Shown here: piece after piece, positions 32,725-40,938 of the stretch
Numbering within the stretch: the first letter of the stretch is position 1
Layout of the letters: each line of letters opens with the position of its first letter
Assembly: GCA_964505785.1 (NCBI GenBank)
Contig: CAZDJZ010000005.1
Coordinates: forward strand, 77,604-141,603
Direction: 5' to 3'
Source of the DNA: CAYRTV01 sp964505785
GTDB lineage: Bacteria; Acidobacteriota; Aminicenantia; Aminicenantales; Aminicenantaceae
Length of the DNA: 64,000 bases
Notes under the pieces: generated by a model
What the model was told of the DNA's origin: nothing
Database searches by the model: none
What the model saw: the letters and a program-made list of their open reading frames with translations, nothing else
Program-made: the position numbers and the translations under genes

Positions 32725-35700
32725 CTATTTATAATTTTTCAAATTATTAAAAATTTTATTGATTTCCGGATCCGACTTGTTTTTCTCTCTGTTAACGGTA
32801 TCGCGGCCGCAAACCATTTGATAATCGCAATAATGACAATTGGCTTTCGGATGAACCGGGAAAAGGCCTTTTTCAAGCCAGGTCAACAGCTCGCCCAGCA
32901 TATCAGACAACGATTCCCAGCTGGGCGGCGGAATGTATATTTTTCGTCCTTCTCCTTTTAAGGTTGGGAAAAAATAGCCGCTCTCTTTTATTTCAGGCGC
33001 ATCACTTAACCCGCAAGAGCGGATTATTTCCCGGGCAGCCAGGGCATACAAGGCACACTGCAGAATCTTGCCTTCATTAAACTGTCCCAGGTCTTCATAC
33101 TTCTTATATCCACCGGTTTTATAATCAATCACACGGTATGTATTTCTCCCTATCTCATCAATCCGGTCGATGATCCCGCGAAGAAATATGGTCTTTCCTC
33201 CAGCTGGAATTTTGACCGGTTTTACGCTCCGCTGTTTATTAGACATACCGAAAGGCGCTTCAAAAAGCAAAGGCCGGCTGTCATTATTTATTAACTCCAA
33301 ATCCAAAAATATATCCAAAGAATCCATGATCTCTTTTCTTTCCTTGGCATAAACCGCCTGGGATGGCGGCGGGGTTTTCCGGAGAGCTCGACTCAGTTTG
33401 GATTCAGCGATGTCTTTAATCAGGGCGCGGTGCCGGCCCGATTCCAGATGCTCACCTTTCCGGGTGAGTTCCGTCATAAAATCACAATAAATCTCATGCA
33501 GCAGCGATCCCCGTTCCATAGGGTCCAGCCAACGTGCCGGGTCGTATTCTATTTCCTCAGGCGGCTCCAGCCCCATGATATGATGCAAAAAATATTTATA
33601 AGGGCATTCCGCCAATTCCTCCAGGCTGGAAGCGGATAGAATCTTTTCCGGGTTATCGAGCGGATTAAGGGCCGGCGGCAAAACACCGATATTTCCGTCA
33701 AACTCTGTCAGCCGCTCTAGTTCCCTTTCTTCCCGCGCCTTAAGACCTGCATCCAGACCGGGATATTGACTGCGGACGGATTCCCCTGCATTCCGCAAAT
33801 GGCCGCGGACCAATAACCGGGCAAACCACCATTCCGGCGAATCGAGAGCATTTTCCGGACTGTCCGGGATGAAACCCGCCTCAGGGGATACGGCTTCCAT
33901 CAACTCGGAATAATCAAGCTTTTCATTCCGCTGCTGCAGCCGGAAAGCCTGCAGTATAAGCGAAGAGGGAAATGCCTCTCGTTCTTCAACCAAATCATAT
34001 ACCGGAAAACTGAGAATCAGCCGTCCCTTTATTGAGGCAAACAGTTCTGCAATATCAAAGAGATTTTCCCGCAGCTCATCTGTGCTCAGGGATAAATTTT
34101 CCGATACGGCCGTTCTTTCTTTATCGAGGAGAATGGGATCCTCTTGGCCGAATCCGGGAAATCGTCCCTGGTCCATGCCGCAGGCAAACGTGATTTTTCG
34201 GCCGGAAAAACCGCCGCTGGTATAGGAAGACGCATATATCCGGCCGGGCATGGGAGCGGAAGCCTGTATTTTAACCGTATCCGCCAGGCTCCGCACCCAA
34301 CTGAATATGTCCGCACTCGTTTTAGGTTCCGAATCTATCCAAGAGGCTTCGGTAAGCCTGCGCTGCAAAACGCGGACAGCCTCCTCATCCATTTCGTTAT
34401 TGATGACAGCGAATTCATTCAGAATCTGAATCAATTTTTCACAAAAATCCTTCATCCGGAGACGGACAGACTGGGACACATCGGGAAGCTTTGCAAAAAT
34501 GCGTTTAAAAAAAACAATCAACTCAGATACGGTGATAAGATCCTTTTGCTTCCTCTCCTGCTCTTCTTTATTCTCCGGCTGGATTTTTTCCTTTTTATTT
34601 TTTAAATGTTCCAGGCGTTCCTGATACCGGCTCTTGCCCCACCCGATTTTCGAGGCATGAATAATTTCGACTGCGGCTTCCGGCGTTAATTCCGGGACAT
34701 TCTTTTCTAAAACCATGGTTCGGCTGCCGATTAAACGGGTGATCATTCTGGTTTGATAGCCGCTCTCCATCCAATCCAGAAGTCCGAAAAACAGCTTTCC
34801 CGGGGATGTCCAACCCAGTTCAAGGCCTTCAGCAAATGAAATGTTGATGCCGTTCCTCCGGCATAAGCTAAAGAGATGCGAGGCATACACGCTTCCCCCG
34901 GGATAAATGATCTCCACCTCATCAAACCTGTGTCCGTCCCGGTAAATCCGGCGCAATATCTCGCGGCATTCATTGACTGCACCCACCGCCGAAAATATCT
35001 CCGGAGCTTCGTCTTCATTAAAAGACGGGGCTTTCCCGGGTGCAAACAGCCAGGAATAAATCTGTGATACGGCATCAATCGGCTCCGGATCCGTTTTCAC
35101 CGTTTCCTTGTAGCGGCGCGGCGGAGAGAGTCCGGCGATTGGGGCACGAATGAGCCAAACAATCCGTCTTTGGGAATAAGCTTCTAAGAACCGCCGGGTT
35201 AAACCTGCCGGAGCCCTGTTTTGAAAATATAAAACCAATGGATTCCCAATGGATGCGGATTCGGGCATTTTTTCTAAAGCCAAGCGGTAAATCCCGGCCT
35301 CATCCAGCCATTTCTCCCGATTCAATTCTTTTTCATACTGCTGAATGATATAAATCAGTTCGCGTCCTTTGGATTCATCTTCAAATTGACCGGGGGATAA
35401 ATCCGCAGATGTCAATCCCTCCCGTCTAAGATCAGAGATGGAACGCTGAAAATTCCTGATTATTCCCGTCTCCGATTCTAACCCGGTGAAATAAGATTTT
35501 TTTCCCTGTTTTTTGATCGAACCGAATATGGATTCCAGTAAAAAAAACTGAGTGACATCCGGAATCGGCCGAAACCCTGATTCAGCCATTTCCAGACTGA
35601 CTGTTTCCATAGCCAATGCCCGGGATGAGGCATAGCGAAGGTTGGTCCAGGAAAAGCCTTGAAGAGCCAGAATCTCCCCTATCTGCCTTCCTACCCGGTT

Positions 35701-35838
35701 GGAAGAGACCACCATGATCTTTTCTTCCAGGGGATGGTCCCGGATGATTTTTTTCAGATGTTTTAAATAATCGCTCAAAGCGCCCCTTTGAATTAAATTT
35801 TTTTGCTTGACAAACTTTTCATTTTGTCCATAATACAA
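32725..35838 (-). CDS. addB: AddB-like nuclease subunit with Fe-S cysteines
   Basis: A 1037-residue AddB-type protein. The N-terminal half resembles an inactivated UvrD helicase: the expected Walker A position reads VVSSNRVGRQIG and lacks GKT. The C-terminal PD-(D/E)XK nuclease has GIIDRIDEIG and VIDYKTGGYKKY. Cysteines in LAECPYKYFLHHI and CHYCDYQMVCG fit the four-Cys [4Fe-4S] clasp of AddB. The ORF opens with TTG at 35838 and no Shine-Dalgarno; a later in-frame TTG after AAAGGGG is an alternative. A weak promoter (TTCCAA-N17-TATAAT, 35910-35882) lies upstream. Confidence 0.87.
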   Translation of the reverse strand: MYYGQNEKFVKQKNLIQRGALSDYLKHLKKIIRDHPLEEKIMVVSSNRVGRQIGEILALQGFSWTNLRYASSRALAMETVSLEMAESGFRPIPDVTQFFLLESIFGSIKKQGKKSYFTGLESETGIIRNFQRSISDLRREGLTSADLSPGQFEDESKGRELIYIIQQYEKELNREKWLDEAGIYRLALEKMPESASIGNPLVLYFQNRAPAGLTRRFLEAYSQRRIVWLIRAPIAGLSPPRRYKETVKTDPEPIDAVSQIYSWLFAPGKAPSFNEDEAPEIFSAVGAVNECREILRRIYRDGHRFDEVEIIYPGGSVYASHLFSLCRRNGINISFAEGLELGWTSPGKLFFGLLDWMESGYQTRMITRLIGSRTMVLEKNVPELTPEAAVEIIHASKIGWGKSRYQERLEHLKNKKEKIQPENKEEQERKQKDLITVSELIVFFKRIFAKLPDVSQSVRLRMKDFCEKLIQILNEFAVINNEMDEEAVRVLQRRLTEASWIDSEPKTSADIFSWVRSLADTVKIQASAPMPGRIYASSYTSGGFSGRKITFACGMDQGRFPGFGQEDPILLDKERTAVSENLSLSTDELRENLFDIAELFASIKGRLILSFPVYDLVEEREAFPSSLILQAFRLQQRNEKLDYSELMEAVSPEAGFIPDSPENALDSPEWWFARLLVRGHLRNAGESVRSQYPGLDAGLKAREERELERLTEFDGNIGVLPPALNPLDNPEKILSASSLEELAECPYKYFLHHIMGLEPPEEIEYDPARWLDPMERGSLLHEIYCDFMTELTRKGEHLESGRHRALIKDIAESKLSRALRKTPPPSQAVYAKERKEIMDSLDIFLDLELINNDSRPLLFEAPFGMSNKQRSVKPVKIPAGGKTIFLRGIIDRIDEIGRNTYRVIDYKTGGYKKYEDLGQFNEGKILQCALYALAAREIIRSCGLSDAPEIKESGYFFPTLKGEGRKIYIPPPSWESLSDMLGELLTWLEKGLFPVHPKANCHYCDYQMVCGRDTVNREKNKSDPEINKIFNNLKNYK

Positions 35839-35934
35839 ATTTCAATTTGCAGCCGGCTCAAAAATATGGAGCTGAAATAAAATTATAACGAAATGATCCG
35901 CTATTTGGAAATAATCAATTTTTCAAAAAAGAAC

Positions 35935-35963
35935 TTGATTTAATTTGAGTATTTTATTATATT
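35935..35963 (+). promoter_or_regulatory. promoter of rpoD
   Basis: TTGATT (35935-35940), 17-bp spacer, TATATT (35958-35963). Transcription near 35970 gives a leader of about 107 AT-rich bases. It is divergent from the AddB-AddA operon. Confidence 0.6.
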
Positions 35964-36076
35964 AATGGTTTATAAGAAAATTTTATCTGAAATCTGATAT
36001 TTTTAATATTCCTTGCAACTAAAATCGTACTTTGTTCGTTTTAGTTTATACATAAAATAATTATTGGGGTATATAA

Positions 36077-37441
36077 ATGAAAGAAAGCAAAATAAATAAC
36101 AGCGAAGGAATACACCAGATCCTTGCAAAAATCAGAAAAGAAAAAGAGGCCTATGAGGAAGAACAGGAAAAAAGACTTCTTTCTCTTCAAGGTGTCGAAG
36201 CCACAACAGATCCGGTGAAACTCTATTTGCGGGAAATGGGCAGTATTCTTCTTTTATCCAGGGAAGAAGAAGTGGCCTTGGCTCGAAGAATCGAGCAGGG
36301 TCAAAAAGCTATGGATAACGCGGTTTTTCATACACCTTACATCTTGGATGAAATTTTATCACTTGAAGAAAAAATTTTCCTTGAACCGGATATGTTATCC
36401 AATGCTTTTGATGTTCCCATGGAAGGCTGGTCACAAAATAAGATTGATGCCCGAAAGAATCAAATTCTGAAAAACTTATCAAAAATCAGGGATCTCAAGC
36501 AAAAGCAGGAAAAAATTCCGGGGCGAAAGACTTTTACCAAGGGCCGTATTATTCTGCAGATTAGGGAATTGTATCGCCGTCTTGACCTTAATCTTGATTA
36601 TCAGGATAAAATGATTGATTCCATTAGAGCCCGGCTGTATGCAGAAATGAAAAATGACCCTTCGAATAAAAAATACCGGGATATACTCGACCAATTCAAT
36701 CAAGGAAAGTACATACGCGATCAAGCCAAGAATGCCATGGTCGCTGCCAATTTGAGATTAGTGGTGTCTATCGCTAAAAAATATCAAAACCGGGGACTCC
36801 ATATCCTGGATCTAATCCAGGAAGGCAACCTTGGTTTGATGAGGGCGGTGGAAAAATTTGAATACCGGCGCGGACATAAATTTTCAACCTATGCCACTTG
36901 GTGGATCCGCCAGGCAATCACGCGGGCTCTTGCTGATCAGTCCCGGACCATCCGGCTTCCTGTTCATGTCACCGAACAGCTCCAGAAAATCAATAAAGTG
37001 ACCAAGTCCTTTATAAGAGATCAAGGCCGGGAACCGACCCTTGAGGAACTGGCAGGGAAATTAAGGACACCCAAGGAACGGCTGAGAAAACTATTGGAAA
37101 ACACCCAGGATTCAGTTTCCATTCAAACTCCGGTCGGAGAAGACCAAGACGGTGAATTGGGCGATTTCATTGAAGATGCAGAAGTCCCCTCCCCTCCGGA
37201 CACCGTTATCCATATCAATCTTCGCGAACAAATCGAAGATGCGTTTAAAGACCTGTCCGAGAAGGAAACCCAGGTCCTCAAAATGCGGTTCGGCCTAAGC
37301 AACGAACGTGAAAGCACCCTTGAAGAAGTCGGTAAAAAATTCAATGTAACCCGGGAACGAATCCGTCAAATCGAATCCCGCGCGCTGCAGAAGCTCAAAG
37401 GACATCCCCTCAGCGAGAAACTGCGCTCATTTACTGTCTGA
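36077..37441 (+). CDS. rpoD: primary sigma factor (sigma-70 family)
   Basis: A 454-residue sigma factor. Region 1.2 starts at DPVKLYLREMGSILLLSREEE (~48); region 2 contains NLRLVVSIAKKYQNRGLHILDLIQEGN and KFSTYATWWIRQAITRALADQSRTIRLPVH; region 3 is AGKLRTPKERLRKLL; region 4 is STLEEVGKKFNVTRERIRQIESRALQKLK. A moderate non-conserved insert follows region 1.2. The acidic region 1.1 found in classic RpoD is missing or only a short basic/acidic N-terminus remains. GGGG seven bases before the ATG serves as ribosome-binding site. Many promoters seen in the window match its expected TTGACA/TATAAT specificity. Confidence 0.93.
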   Translation: MKESKINNSEGIHQILAKIRKEKEAYEEEQEKRLLSLQGVEATTDPVKLYLREMGSILLLSREEEVALARRIEQGQKAMDNAVFHTPYILDEILSLEEKIFLEPDMLSNAFDVPMEGWSQNKIDARKNQILKNLSKIRDLKQKQEKIPGRKTFTKGRIILQIRELYRRLDLNLDYQDKMIDSIRARLYAEMKNDPSNKKYRDILDQFNQGKYIRDQAKNAMVAANLRLVVSIAKKYQNRGLHILDLIQEGNLGLMRAVEKFEYRRGHKFSTYATWWIRQAITRALADQSRTIRLPVHVTEQLQKINKVTKSFIRDQGREPTLEELAGKLRTPKERLRKLLENTQDSVSIQTPVGEDQDGELGDFIEDAEVPSPPDTVIHINLREQIEDAFKDLSEKETQVLKMRFGLSNERESTLEEVGKKFNVTRERIRQIESRALQKLKGHPLSEKLRSFTV

Positions 37442-37495
37442 AAGCCCCCAAAACACTTTATCCTCTCTGCACTTTGATGATAATAATTATCCGGG

Positions 37496-38041
37496 CTATT
37501 TGCTTTTCATCTTATTGCTTAATTCCTTTTTACAGGAATCACAAAAATTATACTCTTTCTTATCCGTGTCCTTTAAGGACAAAGAAAAATGCATCACACA
37601 CACGGGATTGGAGCAGTGCTTCATACCCCAGGTATGACCAAGTTCATGAACGGCCTCTTTGAGCATCCGCTGACGGAAAATTTTCAGTTTTTCTACATGC
37701 CCGTAAAAAGACGGATGGAGCCGCGCCAAGGAAATCACCGCAAGTTGTCCCGGCATTTCTGCTTGTCCAAATACAAAATTCAAATCATCGGCATAAAGGT
37801 CTTTTTCCGTTATTCCCAAAACCTTTTCTTGTTCCCCCGGGCTCAGGCATTGACGCATCCACATAAGAATGAGGGCCGCCAGATATTGATCGCGCACCGG
37901 ATTGTATGCATCCCGGGGAAATTTCATAACTGCACAGCGGTCGATTCCTGTATTAAAAACTTTTTTTAAAGACCGTCCGAGCCATGGCAGCAAGTCCCCC
38001 TCAATATCACCAACCGGAAGAAGAGTTATACGTTTTTTCAT
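37496..38041 (-). CDS. amzA: archaemetzincin-type metalloprotease
   Basis: A 181-residue zinc protease. The motif HELGHTWGMKHC is the extended HExxHxxGxxH-C site of archaemetzincins, followed by NPVCVM with the Met-turn, and CDSCKKEL, completing the second, structural four-Cys zinc site. The N-terminal strand ITLLPVG is also typical. It is cytoplasmic with unknown substrates; the family is mostly archaeal with scattered bacterial members, so transfer is possible. It lies 50 bp downstream of the phosphatase gene in the same direction. Confidence 0.93.
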   Translation of the reverse strand: MKKRITLLPVGDIEGDLLPWLGRSLKKVFNTGIDRCAVMKFPRDAYNPVRDQYLAALILMWMRQCLSPGEQEKVLGITEKDLYADDLNFVFGQAEMPGQLAVISLARLHPSFYGHVEKLKIFRQRMLKEAVHELGHTWGMKHCSNPVCVMHFSLSLKDTDKKEYNFCDSCKKELSNKMKSK

Positions 38042-38091
38042 AAAACTCTCTTATAATAATAATATCATGAAAAATAAAAAGTGAAAAGATA

Positions 38092-38544
38092 TTATGAAGA
38101 GAGATATTTTTTGATATATTTTTCTATGATTCGTGCTGAATCACGGTAAGCCTGAATATCCCGCCCGAATGGGTCATCCACATCCCAAAGATGGAGGATT
38201 GAACCTGACCATGCCCAGCGTGATTTTAGATTTTCATAAACATGCCGGTCTAAAACTATTATCCAATCATATTTATCCGCTTCGATTTCATGCAGCCCCC
38301 TGGTCTGGTGGCGCGAAATATCCACATCATAAAAATTCAGCATAACCTGGACCGCTTCCGGCTGAGCTCCCGGGAAACCGGGATCGACCCCGGCACTTTC
38401 CACCACAATGGACCGGCCCAATGTTTTCTTAGCCAATCCTTCAGCCATGGGACTGCGGCAGGTATTTCCATAGCAGATAAAAAGAATTTGCTGCCCAGGT
38501 CTTGCCTGTATTTTCTTTCGCTGCGTTTTCATCATGACATTCAC
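38092..38544 (-). CDS. low-molecular-weight protein tyrosine phosphatase
   Basis: A 150-residue LMW-PTP. The P-loop is ICYGNTCRSPMAEG (C-x5-R-S), and the general acid Asp lies in LWDVDDPFGRD; both sites are intact, so it should be active. The assignment could also cover arsenate-reductase-like relatives, but the DPFG context favours protein/phosphosugar phosphatase. The start (38544) overlaps the stop of the TPR gene by ATGA. A second in-frame ATG pair lies three codons later. Confidence 0.88.
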   Translation of the reverse strand: MNVMMKTQRKKIQARPGQQILFICYGNTCRSPMAEGLAKKTLGRSIVVESAGVDPGFPGAQPEAVQVMLNFYDVDISRHQTRGLHEIEADKYDWIIVLDRHVYENLKSRWAWSGSILHLWDVDDPFGRDIQAYRDSARIIEKYIKKYLSS

Positions 38545-40712
38545 GATTTCATTTCACTCAAACGGCGGCGGGCTTCATCTTTTTCCCAGGTTTCTTCATC
38601 GGCATCCGCCCAATAATTCAGAAATTCTTGGTATTTCACTTTGGCCTCTTCTTTCCGTTCCATTTTATCAAAAAGCCGGCCCTGCTGATACAGACTTAAA
38701 GCCCAGATATCTCCATACCCCATCCGTCCGGTGGTTAAATCGCCCAGACGCTCATAAATCCCTATCGCATCCTGAATTCGTCCGGTTTGCTCCATTGCTT
38801 CGGCCAATCCATTGAGGAAAAAGGCCTGGTCATTGTTAAAATCAAACGGATTCCCCTGACCCGGAACAAGCTCGGCGGCCTGCTGAAAATCCTCCAACGC
38901 CCGGTCCAAAATATTGCCTGCGGCTTTGATGGCTCCGTTAAGATAATAATAATAGCGCATATCCGAAGAATCCGGTCTTAACCGGCATACTTTCCCCAGT
39001 TCAGATAAAGTTCGATCGACATCACTCCACTGCTTCAATCCTGCTTGACCGAGTCCCTGCCAAAGCAGACCTTCCCTGGGATAAACCCGGGCGTCTTCCC
39101 GGGCCGCAATATTCATAGCCTGTTGAGAAAAAGACAAAGCCGATCTGTAACGGCTGCGGGAAATCTCCATTCGAGCCAGACTGCAGTGGATCCGGTATGC
39201 CCAGCTGCGCAGGCCTTGTTTTTCCGCAACTTTTAAAGTACCCGTCCAAATTTCTTTTGCCTTCCGAAAACGTCCCTGCGTCAAGGCTAACTGTCCCAAG
39301 CGGAACCCTCTCCAGACTCGTTCGGCCGGCTCCAAATTGTCCAGATTTATTTCGTAATGTTTCCTGGCTGCCTCCAGCTCACCTTGAAGCCAATTAATAT
39401 CACCAATTAACCGGTCAAAATTCCCTGACGGACTTATTGACCGCCCGGCCTCTGCATGCTCCATCGCCTTCGCATTTTGCCCCTTGATAATGCAGCAAAG
39501 TGAATGTATAAAGCTGGATCCAGGTAAAAAACCATTATCTCTCTCCTGTATTTGGGCGCATAAATTCTCCAGCCTTTCAGACAGGGAGAACGCGCTGAAT
39601 GCCAATGCAATCCACGGAAAAAGAACTTTGGGGGAATTTTCTCCCATATTTCTATTTACAGTTTGACTTTCTAAAACCGATTGAAAATAGCGAGCCCGGG
39701 TATCCCAGGGATAGATCCGAATTATTTCCAAATAAATATCCCCGGCTTTCTGAATATATTTTTCCGACTTTAAATACGTTTCCGCTTTAAGCTGAAGCTG
39801 CCGGCGGAGAGAAATCCGGTCCATCCAGCCCAGTGCTTTCTGCCCCAGCATCCACGCCTGCTCCGGATATCCGCAGATAACGGCTGTTTCAGCCAGGGCC
39901 TGATACCCTAATGCAAATCCTGGATCATTCAACACGCTTTCCTTAAAATACCACCGGCTTTCATCCCAACGGCCCGAATAAAAATATTTTTTTCCCTTAG
40001 TATAATTCATCCATGCCGGCCATACAGCTGTTGTTATATCCTTTAATGAGCGCTCATTGCCTCCCAGCCTCCGGAATGCCAGGCTTTCTGCAACGCGGCG
40101 CGCGATGACATCCGCCGCCTCGAATAAAGGAGCATCGTCCTCAACGGTTGAGCTGAAATTAAAATGAACCCGTCCCTGGGAATCCTGCAGCTGGGATGTA
40201 ACTTTGAGCTTTTCCGCTTCCCGGTCAATACTCCCGTCTAATATCCAGGCACGAGAAGGACCATTCATCAATCCGGAACGGTTTCCCTCGCGGAAAATCT
40301 CATTCTCAAAATCGGACGGGACTTTAATTTCTCTGGAGCTGAATAATTTTTCACCAACAGCTAAGGCTAATGCATCACCAATGTTTTGCTTCTCTTCATC
40401 CAGCGCTGAAACCTGAAAACGTTGAATCAAAAGAGCCGGTTTATCCGATTGAGAAGACACATCTTCAATGTTAATATCCGCGGTTTTGGACTTGGACCTT
40501 AAGACATAAAGAGCGAAAAAAGACACAGCCAGCAACACCAGTAAAAGCCAAAGCAGAATCCCTTTTTTTTTGGCATGCACTCGGTGTCTTTCTTTGGATG
40601 GGATACCTGTATTGCCGGACTCTCCTTTCCGGGAGCTCAGGGGCTTTCCGCAATAATGGCAAAAACGGTTTCCATCTAGGTTTATGTGACGGCAGTTTGG
40701 GCACTTGATCAT
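38541..40712 (-). CDS. zinc-ribbon, single-TM, TPR-repeat protein
   Basis: A 723-residue protein. Residues 1-25 are a zinc ribbon (IKCPNCRHINLDGNRFCHYCGKPL); a TM helix follows at ~51-69 (ILLWLLLVLLAVSFFALYVL); residues ~90-200 resemble the domain that follows membrane anchors in adenylate-cyclase/TPR proteins (LIQRFQVSALDEEKQNIGDALALAVGEKL); the remainder is many TPR-like repeats. The ribbon would be cytoplasmic and the repeats outside. No enzyme domain is seen; a scaffold or sensor is likely. It overlaps the LMW-PTP gene by ATGA. Confidence 0.78.
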   Translation of the reverse strand: MIKCPNCRHINLDGNRFCHYCGKPLSSRKGESGNTGIPSKERHRVHAKKKGILLWLLLVLLAVSFFALYVLRSKSKTADINIEDVSSQSDKPALLIQRFQVSALDEEKQNIGDALALAVGEKLFSSREIKVPSDFENEIFREGNRSGLMNGPSRAWILDGSIDREAEKLKVTSQLQDSQGRVHFNFSSTVEDDAPLFEAADVIARRVAESLAFRRLGGNERSLKDITTAVWPAWMNYTKGKKYFYSGRWDESRWYFKESVLNDPGFALGYQALAETAVICGYPEQAWMLGQKALGWMDRISLRRQLQLKAETYLKSEKYIQKAGDIYLEIIRIYPWDTRARYFQSVLESQTVNRNMGENSPKVLFPWIALAFSAFSLSERLENLCAQIQERDNGFLPGSSFIHSLCCIIKGQNAKAMEHAEAGRSISPSGNFDRLIGDINWLQGELEAARKHYEINLDNLEPAERVWRGFRLGQLALTQGRFRKAKEIWTGTLKVAEKQGLRSWAYRIHCSLARMEISRSRYRSALSFSQQAMNIAAREDARVYPREGLLWQGLGQAGLKQWSDVDRTLSELGKVCRLRPDSSDMRYYYYLNGAIKAAGNILDRALEDFQQAAELVPGQGNPFDFNNDQAFFLNGLAEAMEQTGRIQDAIGIYERLGDLTTGRMGYGDIWALSLYQQGRLFDKMERKEEAKVKYQEFLNYWADADEETWEKDEARRRLSEMKS

Positions 40713-40830
40713 ATATCTATCCGCTTCTTTGAATCATTTTTTCTTCTTGTGAACAACTCGAATCCTGAAGAAAAGCAGCTCTTCAATTTTTACCGCAAGT
40801 AAAAATCCCAGCCGGACATAATCCCCTAAC

Positions 40831-40844
40831 CTGGATTATTCTCT
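40831..40844 (+). repeat. partial AGCCTGRATTATTCAY motif
   Basis: CCTGGATTATTCTC matches twelve of fourteen positions of the element-end motif. The surrounding 226-bp gap (40713-40938) contains no gene; the TPR gene's promoter was not recognised. Confidence 0.4.
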
Positions 40845-40938
40845 TCCTTCCGGAAAAATTGTACCACCGCAATATGCGTTGATATATAGCCTTTTGCGGG
40901 GATTCAAGGGGTGAAATATATATACCGGCCGGATGGGA

